From Dokdonia donghaensis DSW-1 (GTDB taxonomy: Bacteria > Bacteroidota > Bacteroidia > Flavobacteriales > Flavobacteriaceae): a stretch of 55,000 bases of DNA. Shown here piece after piece: positions 49,240 through 55,000 of this stretch. Numbering within the stretch: position 1 is the stretch's first letter; each line of letters opens with the position of its first letter. The position numbers were made by a program, and so were the translations under genes. Below the pieces are notes generated by a model. That model searched no databases, was not told the origin of the DNA, and saw nothing but the letters and a program-made list of their open reading frames with translations. Location: assembly GCF_001653755.1 (NCBI RefSeq), contig NZ_CP015125.1, positions 1-55,000 of the forward strand, read 5' to 3'.

Positions 49240-52104
49240 TTAATCCTTTACCGTTTGTTTTTTCTCATTAAGTAATATAGGTGTGCCGTACCCTAGTTGC
49301 TCGAGTTTATCCATTTGTGTTTTCTTATCTCCTACTACGAGATAAATCATTTTATCTGGATTAAGGTACTGCGCAGATAGTTTTTTAATTTCGGCTACTG
49401 TCATATTTTCAACTATAGTCTGGCGCTCTTTTACATAATCTGGAGAGATGCCTAGGTTTGCTATATCATCTAGCATATTAAGTTTTGCTCCTATAGTTTC
49501 AAAAGCACGCGCCTGGCTTTTAAGCAAGAAACTTTTTGATACATCTAGATCATCTTCTGTAAAATTCTTTCCGTAGTTTTTTAAAATATCCTTTACGAGC
49601 GCTGTAGACTCATAGGTTACATTAGATCGTACACCACTTGAGATTGAGAAAGCACCTGGCAATGTAGAACCAGAAAAACGAGATCTAATACCATAAGTAT
49701 AACCTTTCCCTTCTCTAAGCTCTTGAGTGAGCTGTGAGGCAAAGCCTCCACCACCTAGACGGTAGTTCATCATTTGAGCTGGATAAAAATTTGGGTCTGT
49801 CTCTGCCATTGCTGGATAGCCAAATCTCAATACAGATTGCTTTGCATCTGGCACATCATAAAAATATACATTAGACTGCTCTGGAGCTTGAGGTACCACT
49901 GGTGTAGGTATGATCACCTCTCTGGCCTCCCAATTATCATTAAGCCCAGCAAGAGCGTTTGTAGCTTTACCCTCATCTATAGCTCCTACAACTTGTAGCT
50001 TTGTCACAGTAGGCGAAATATTATTAGTATAGAATGTTTTAAGGTCTTCTAGTGTTATAGACTTTACAGAAGCTGGTGTACCTAGCGTGTTTTGTGCAAG
50101 TAGGCTATTTTTACCATAGATTAATTTATCAAACTCTATAGCAGCTATACTATTTGGGTTTGCCTGCTGTTGCTCAAGACGGCTAAGGGTGCTTTGCTTT
50201 AAAAGCTCAAACTCTGTCTCATCCCATCTAGGCTCAAGTAAAATCTCTTGTACAAGTGCTATGGTTTTATCATAATTTTTGGCAAGTGTGGTACCTCCTA
50301 TGTATACATTTTCTTTATCTGTATAGGTATAAATACTTGCACCTAGACTTTCTATTTCATTTTCTAGCTGTGCGGTTGTTTTTGTTGCAGTACCTTTCAT
50401 AAGTAAATCTGCAAGTAAGTTTGAAACTCCTACTTTTTTAATATCCTCAAGTAGTAAACCACCGCGTATATTTATTTGAAATTGTACTAGCGGCACCTCG
50501 CTATTTTCTATACCATACACTTTAAGTCCAGAAGAGAGCGTTTCTTCCCACACAGTAGGAGCGTTTATTTGTGGCGTGTCACCATATGGCGGCTCCTTAG
50601 ATCTATCAAAAGACGACGGTGTACGCTCATACTCTGCTGCTATACTGGCGTCAAAGGACTCCTCTGCGCCCTCTACTATTTTTTCTTCTACCACTTGTGC
50701 AAGTTGAGAATCTTCTAATATGAGGTCTGTTTGCCCCTTAGGAACAAAACTAGTGGATATATAATTTTTGCCTTTTATGTAGGTTTCATAAACGCGTTGT
50801 ACATCTTCTTTTGTGACTGCGAGTATACGCTTTACATCTTCTGCAATATAACCAGGGTCACCTGCAAAAATCTCATATTGCGCTAGCTGAAATCCTTTAC
50901 CTAGCACACTAGAAAGACCATTGTAAAACTGAGTTTCTTGACCAGCTTTAATACGATCAAGGTCTTTTTGTGAGATACCCTCTAGTTCAAATTTTGTAAA
51001 AGCTTCATTAACTCCCACAAGTACATCATCTAGATCTTTACCTGGGTATGCGTTTATACTTAACGAAAACTCACCAGCAAGCTCAGACCCATAATTATAC
51101 ATTTGTACACCAGCCGTAAGCTGCTTGTTATCTATAAGAATTTTATTAAAAGGAGCATTCTTACCTTCTGCTAGATATGCAGACAGTACATCTAGTGCAT
51201 AAGAGTCCTTATCATAGTTAGGCACCGTAGGCCAGGTCATTGTAAGCTGTGGGAGGCGAGCAAAATTATCTTCATAATATAATCGTTTTGTTGTTTCAAC
51301 CTGTACAGGTTGCTTCTCCATAGTTGGGATTTCTTCACCTCTAGGGATTTCTCCAAAATACTTTTCTACCCACTCCTTAGTCTGAGCGATATCAAAATCT
51401 CCCGCTATAGTAAGTGTCGTATTATTAGGAGTATACCAGCGATTATAAAAATCTTTTACATCTTGTAACGTAGCATTTTGCAAGTCTTCTAGTGAGCCTA
51501 TTACTTGCCAGTTATATGGGTGACCCTCTGGGTATAAATTTTTACCTACCACATAGCGAGCGTGACCATAAGGCCTGTTATCTACAGACTGCCTTTTTTC
51601 ATTTTTTACTACTTGTTTTTCTTTTGCCAGTACTGGATCTGTCACCGTATTTATGAAGAAGCCAAGCTTATCTGCCTCTGCCCAAATCATTTTTTCTAAA
51701 GCATCTTTTGGTACTGTCTGAAAGTAGTTTGTACGATCACGACTTGTAGATCCATTTGCACCAGAACCACCTATGCGAGCACTCATAGCATCTAGCCCAC
51801 CTTTACCTAAGTTTTCAGATTCTAAAAACAACAGGTGTTCAAATAAATGAGCAAATCCCGTACGCCCTTCTATCTCTCTGGCAGAACCTACGTGTGCCGT
51901 AAGTGCAACTGCCACCACAGGGTCTGAGGTGTCTTGATGAAGTATAACAGTAAGACCATTATCTAAAGTAAACTTCTCAAAAGGAACTTCAAATTGTGAG
52001 TTTTCCGCTTTCGCGAAAGCGGTATCACTCCCACCCTCTTCCTTACAAGAAAGGGCACTTATTACTAAAAAACTTAGAGCTAAAAGACGCGTGATTTTCA
52101 TCAA
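49240..52104 (-). CDS. M16-family metallopeptidase lipoprotein (pitrilysin-like)
   Basis: A 954-residue zinc peptidase with a lipobox ending ISALSC (Cys20). Domain 1 has the inverted zinc motif HLFEH (His86, Glu89, His90) and the downstream Glu region. The second half contains the paired M16 domain without the zinc motif, as usual for the two-chain fused type. The middle repeats strands such as NTTLTIAGDFDIAQTKEWVE (in part). It probably degrades peptides outside the cytoplasm. An exact palindrome encodes Ala-Phe-Ala-Lys-Ala in the linker right after the lipobox (residues 29-33). It is monocistronic and divergent from dinB. Confidence 0.93.
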   Translation of the reverse strand: MMKITRLLALSFLVISALSCKEEGGSDTAFAKAENSQFEVPFEKFTLDNGLTVILHQDTSDPVVAVALTAHVGSAREIEGRTGFAHLFEHLLFLESENLGKGGLDAMSARIGGSGANGSTSRDRTNYFQTVPKDALEKMIWAEADKLGFFINTVTDPVLAKEKQVVKNEKRQSVDNRPYGHARYVVGKNLYPEGHPYNWQVIGSLEDLQNATLQDVKDFYNRWYTPNNTTLTIAGDFDIAQTKEWVEKYFGEIPRGEEIPTMEKQPVQVETTKRLYYEDNFARLPQLTMTWPTVPNYDKDSYALDVLSAYLAEGKNAPFNKILIDNKQLTAGVQMYNYGSELAGEFSLSINAYPGKDLDDVLVGVNEAFTKFELEGISQKDLDRIKAGQETQFYNGLSSVLGKGFQLAQYEIFAGDPGYIAEDVKRILAVTKEDVQRVYETYIKGKNYISTSFVPKGQTDLILEDSQLAQVVEEKIVEGAEESFDASIAAEYERTPSSFDRSKEPPYGDTPQINAPTVWEETLSSGLKVYGIENSEVPLVQFQINIRGGLLLEDIKKVGVSNLLADLLMKGTATKTTAQLENEIESLGASIYTYTDKENVYIGGTTLAKNYDKTIALVQEILLEPRWDETEFELLKQSTLSRLEQQQANPNSIAAIEFDKLIYGKNSLLAQNTLGTPASVKSITLEDLKTFYTNNISPTVTKLQVVGAIDEGKATNALAGLNDNWEAREVIIPTPVVPQAPEQSNVYFYDVPDAKQSVLRFGYPAMAETDPNFYPAQMMNYRLGGGGFASQLTQELREGKGYTYGIRSRFSGSTLPGAFSISSGVRSNVTYESTALVKDILKNYGKNFTEDDLDVSKSFLLKSQARAFETIGAKLNMLDDIANLGISPDYVKERQTIVENMTVAEIKKLSAQYLNPDKMIYLVVGDKKTQMDKLEQLGYGTPILLNEKKQTVKD
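52006..52021. repeat. CGCTTTCGCGAAAGCG palindrome, exact copy in the M16 linker
   Basis: Exact copy encoding Ala-Phe-Ala-Lys-Ala in the flexible linker after the lipoprotein Cys. Confidence 0.97.
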
Positions 52105-52229
52105 AAAATAGATTAAAATTTAAGCATTCAAGATAGCTAAAAATTAAAGACAAGTGTAAACAGATAGTGTTAAGAGAAAAGTCAAAAATCTAATGCTGTT
52201 GATAACTTAAAAATAGCTCTCAATACTAA

Positions 52230-52254
52230 AATTAGGAATATTTCCATAATTTTG
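52230..52254 (+). promoter_or_regulatory. Dyad overlapping a candidate promoter of dinB
   Basis: GGAA-TAT-TTCC (52235-52245) is a perfect dyad, and AT-rich flanks extend it with one-base offset (52230-52251). It overlaps TAATTTTG (52247-52254), a perfect TAnnTTTG -7 box, 16 nt before the dinB ATG. This suits a repressor operator; whether LexA-like is unknown. Confidence 0.5.
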
Positions 52255-52270
52255 GATAAATTCTAATTTT

Positions 52271-53491
52271 ATGCAACGCACAATAATACATTTTGACCTA
52301 GACACTTTTTTTGTGTCTTGTGAGCGCAGGCTAGATAGTAGACTTATGGGAAAGCCTGTAATAGTAGGCGGCACAGGTGATCGTGGTGTGGTAAGTGCTG
52401 CAAGCTACGAGGCGCGCTCTTATGGTGTACACAGCGCGATGCCTATAAAAGCTGCAAAGCAATTATGCCCTAACGGTATTTATATAAGAGGTAATGGCGG
52501 TACCTATTCAAAAATGTCTAAGGAGGTAACAGAAATTTTACAAGAAGAGCTTCCCGTGCTAGAAAAAGCAAGTGTAGATGAGTTTTATGGAGATCTTACG
52601 GGTATGGATAGATTTCATAATGCTTATAAATACTCAAAAGAGTTGAGACAGCGTGTGATGAGAGAAACAGGCTTGCCCATATCTTTTGGAATGTCTCCTA
52701 ATAAAACGGTCTCAAAAGTCGCAACGGGTGAGGCAAAACCTAATAATGAGATTAAGGTAGACCCTGGTTATGAAAAAACTTTTCTCGCTCCCTTATCTAT
52801 AAAAAAAATTCCCTCTGTAGGGCAAAAAACCTTTATTCAATTTTGTAATCTAGGAGTACGCACGGTAGACCTTGTACAACAAATGCCGGTAGAGATGATG
52901 ACTGCCGTTTTCGGTAAAAACGGACGTATTATATGGGAGCGATGTAACGGTATAGATAATAGCCCTATAATAGCATATCACGAGCGTAAGTCTATATCTA
53001 GCGAGCGCACCTACGGGCAAGACACTACAGATATAACAAAGCTACATACCACCATAAGTGCAATGGCAGAGAATCTTGCTTTCCAACTTAGACGTGGCAA
53101 TAAGTTAACCTCTGTGGTGACTGTAAAAGTGAGGTACTCAGATTTTCAAACTTACTCAAAACAAATACGCATTCCCTACACCGCTGCAGATCATATTTTA
53201 ATCCCAAAAGCTATGGAGCTTTTTAAAAACCTCTATAACAGACGGATGCTTATACGTCTTGTAGGTGTACGATTTTCTGGACTTACAGAGGGTCATTATC
53301 AAATAGACCTTTTTGAAAACACAAATAAAACGGTTAATCTTTACAAAGCTATGGATGCCCTGAGAGATAAATATGGAGACCACACTGTAAGACGTGCAAA
53401 TACTATAGGAGATGGCTCCAGAACTATAGGTAATCAAGGCAACCCCTTTAATGGGCAACCACCTATTCTTCTCGCTCACAGACACCAGTAA
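52271..53491 (+). CDS. dinB: Y-family DNA polymerase (DinB/Pol IV-like)
   Basis: Translesion polymerase. The 406-residue protein has the catalytic carboxylates in IHFDLDTFFVSCER (Asp8 and Asp10) and KASVDEFYGDLTG, with VSAASYEARSYGVHSAMP in the fingers. The HhH region is SIKKIPSVGQKTFIQFC, followed by the little-finger domain (TSVVTVKVRYSDFQTYSKQ). Its C-terminus stops near residue 400 (ILLAHRHQ) and lacks a clear clamp-binding QLxLF, though IDLFEN at about 353-358 could serve. It precedes the dnaE-type gene by 19 nt, and the two are probably one transcript. Confidence 0.9.
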   Translation: MQRTIIHFDLDTFFVSCERRLDSRLMGKPVIVGGTGDRGVVSAASYEARSYGVHSAMPIKAAKQLCPNGIYIRGNGGTYSKMSKEVTEILQEELPVLEKASVDEFYGDLTGMDRFHNAYKYSKELRQRVMRETGLPISFGMSPNKTVSKVATGEAKPNNEIKVDPGYEKTFLAPLSIKKIPSVGQKTFIQFCNLGVRTVDLVQQMPVEMMTAVFGKNGRIIWERCNGIDNSPIIAYHERKSISSERTYGQDTTDITKLHTTISAMAENLAFQLRRGNKLTSVVTVKVRYSDFQTYSKQIRIPYTAADHILIPKAMELFKNLYNRRMLIRLVGVRFSGLTEGHYQIDLFENTNKTVNLYKAMDALRDKYGDHTVRRANTIGDGSRTIGNQGNPFNGQPPILLAHRHQ

Positions 53492-53510
53492 TTTTTAATC
53501 CCCATTTAAA

Positions 53511-55000
53511 ATGTATCTTAATAATCACTCATTCTACAGCCTTCGTTATGGCACTATCTCAGAAGTAGAGCTTGTAGATCTTGCTGCAAAACAAGGTTTG
53601 GCTTGCTTTGCCCTCACAGATATTAATAACACCTCTGGATGTCTAAGCTTTATAAAAAACGCACAAGAAAAAGGAATTAAACCTATAGTGGGAGTAGATT
53701 TTAGAAATGGTAACCACCAGTGTTATATCACCCTAGCAAAAAACAATAATGGCTTTTTAGAAATTAATAACTTTCTATCTCACCACCTTCATCACAAAAC
53801 TAGCTTTCCATACCATAGCCCCATTTTCAAAGACGTAATCACTATATATCCATTTGAAAACGTTCTAGAACTAGAAAAAACAACTTTTAGTGATAATGAG
53901 TATATAGGTATTACCCACAAAAACCTTAATAAACTACGTTTCTCGCCACTTAGCAAGCTTACTCATAAACTTGTAATGTTACATACGGTAAGCTTTCGCG
54001 ATAAGCAAGATTTTAACACGCACAGACTACTACGTGCTATAGATAAGAATATGCTTTTGAGTATGCTGCCTAAAAAAGAGGAAGGGCATCCAGAGCATAC
54101 GTTTATAGAAGCTAAGGATTTACGACTACAATTTTCTCAATACCCTCACCTACTATCTAATGCAGAGCATATACTTAAAAGTTGCAGCATATATTTTAAT
54201 TTTAAAAAAGGAAAACCCTCTCAAAATTTAACCACGCTTTTAGGTAGTGAAGAGAGAGATTATAAAAAGCTCGTGGCGCTTTGTAAAAAAGGATTACCAG
54301 AGCGATATAAGGATAATATTACATATGCAGTAAAACGGAGACTAGTAAAAGAACTTTCCCTTATAAGGCAGCAAAAGTATGTAGCCTTCTTTCTCATAAA
54401 CTGGAAAATTATTGAGTATGCTCGTAGTAAGGATTACTTTTATGTAGGTCGTGGTAGTGGTGCAAATAGTATTGTTGCTTACCTATTGCGCATAACAGAT
54501 GTAGACCCCATTGAGCTAGATTTATATTTTGAGCGATTTATGAATCTCTATCGCGCTACGCCACCAGATTTTGACATAGACTTTTCTACCTGGGATCGTG
54601 AGGATGTGACGAGATATATTTTTGAAGAATTTGGCTCAAAAGCACAAGTAGCACTACTAGGCGCTTACGTTACCTTTAAGCATAGTGGAGCTGTAAGGGA
54701 GCTGGGTAAAGTCTTTGGTTTGCCTAAATTTGAGATAGATAAATTAAGTAAAGGACGTTATAACAGTAGTCAGCTAGACAACATAAAAAAAACTATTATA
54801 AAGTACGCTCAAATACTGCACGGCAAACCTAATTACACAAGTATTCACGCAGCAGGAATTTTAATATCACAGCATCCCACGCATTACTTCTCTGCAACAA
54901 ACCTTCCTCCTAAAGGTTTTCCCACCGTACAATTTGATATGCACATTGCAGAAGATGTGGGTCTATACAAATTTGATATTCTGGGTCAACGTGGCCTCGG
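53511..55000 (+). CDS. DnaE-type DNA polymerase III alpha subunit, partial at the window end
   Basis: The frame opens with ATG at 53511 and stays open to the window end (496 codons seen). The N-terminal PHP domain is seen in LNNHSFYSLRYGTISEVELV, FALTDINNTSG and IKPIVGVDFRNG. The polymerase core has GRGSGANSIVAYLL and the catalytic PPDFDIDFS (Asp pair near residue 350). The PHP-to-catalytic distance is about 50 residues shorter than in replicative DnaE, and canonical PHP metal ligands look partly altered. Its pairing with dinB fits an error-prone, inducible DnaE2/ImuC-like role. The rest lies beyond the window. Confidence 0.88.
   Translation, partial: MYLNNHSFYSLRYGTISEVELVDLAAKQGLACFALTDINNTSGCLSFIKNAQEKGIKPIVGVDFRNGNHQCYITLAKNNNGFLEINNFLSHHLHHKTSFPYHSPIFKDVITIYPFENVLELEKTTFSDNEYIGITHKNLNKLRFSPLSKLTHKLVMLHTVSFRDKQDFNTHRLLRAIDKNMLLSMLPKKEEGHPEHTFIEAKDLRLQFSQYPHLLSNAEHILKSCSIYFNFKKGKPSQNLTTLLGSEERDYKKLVALCKKGLPERYKDNITYAVKRRLVKELSLIRQQKYVAFFLINWKIIEYARSKDYFYVGRGSGANSIVAYLLRITDVDPIELDLYFERFMNLYRATPPDFDIDFSTWDREDVTRYIFEEFGSKAQVALLGAYVTFKHSGAVRELGKVFGLPKFEIDKLSKGRYNSSQLDNIKKTIIKYAQILHGKPNYTSIHAAGILISQHPTHYFSATNLPPKGFPTVQFDMHIAEDVGLYKFDILGQRGL
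53992..54006. repeat. Degenerate palindrome in dnaE (GCTTTCGCGATAAGC)
   Basis: Fourteen of 15 positions match the palindrome core; the exception is T for A. It encodes SFRDK in the DnaE-type gene, the Arg-Phe-Arg frame of the family. Confidence 0.6.

Noticed and set aside
948..52021. The palindrome as a rho-independent terminator
   Set aside because: Copies lack a consistent T tract after the stem; several are followed by A runs. Real terminators with T tracts sit nearby (10303, 31618, 47884), and five copies are inside genes.
948..52021. The palindrome as a CRISPR repeat
   Set aside because: Copies are kilobases apart with unrelated spacing, and no cas genes or leader are present.
53511..55000. 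Calling the DnaE-type gene the replicative alpha subunit
   Set aside because: It is paired with dinB and has a shortened distance to the catalytic Asp pair; the replicative copy is expected elsewhere.

Overview
The window looks like chromosomal DNA from a marine member of the Flavobacteriaceae (Bacteroidetes); a Dokdonia-like organism is my best guess, from memory only. The evidence is gldK-gldL-gldM-gldN of the type IX secretion system, an XrtF-type exosortase with its partner, Bacteroidetes-only families (HYC_CC_PP, DUF3347, DUF4199-like), AT-rich DNA, and several promoter candidates with the Bacteroidetes -7 element TAnnTTTG. There is no rRNA, CRISPR array, prophage or transposase. One tRNA (initiator Met) is present.

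Layout. 1-5000: a truncated membrane protein, two SpoU rRNA/tRNA methyltransferases, Era, small proteins, tRNA-fMet and a CPXCG protein. The first methyltransferase and Era carry about seven single- or double-base indels within 1.5 kb, most simply read as sequence errors. 3750-10152: a four-gene RND efflux operon (adaptor, pump, unknown membrane protein, TolC). 10373-13865: an ABC-F ATPase, a DUF983 protein and a FAD oxidoreductase. 13977-18564: gldKLMN. 18672-24275: an arginase-fold protein with degraded metal ligands, topA, a membrane protein and an LpxR-like lipid A deacylase. 24401-29052: miaB, a sigma-54 activator, lptE, a conserved protein and secG. 29216-31565: groES and groEL, separated by a four-helix-bundle (S23-type) gene flanked by inverted repeats. 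31683-37693: nine minus-strand genes that look like a copper or heavy-metal handling cluster. 37730-40529: exosortase pair, GAF protein and ABC permease. 40700-47850: purH and the elongasome genes mreB-mreC-mreD-mrdA-rodA. 47935-55000: small acidic lipoprotein, EamA transporter, M16 peptidase, and a dinB-dnaE pair that runs off the end.

The most striking feature is not a gene. A perfect 16-bp palindrome, CGCTTTCGCGAAAGCG, occurs 14 times exactly and twice with one mismatch, about once per 3.4 kb. All eleven intergenic copies sit 3-22 nt downstream of a stop codon. The other five lie inside genes, where the motif has no stop codon in any frame and usually encodes Ala-Phe-Ala-Lys-Ala, twice within signal peptides. 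This looks like a spreading or selected repeat family.

How the genes work together: much of the window serves the cell envelope (T9SS, RND efflux, LptE, LpxR-like, exosortase, elongasome, SecG). The metal cluster combines periplasmic HMA domains, a membrane redox-type protein, outer-membrane proteins and a possible CsoR-like operator. The final dinB-dnaE pair resembles an inducible mutagenesis cassette, with a dyad overlapping its putative promoter.
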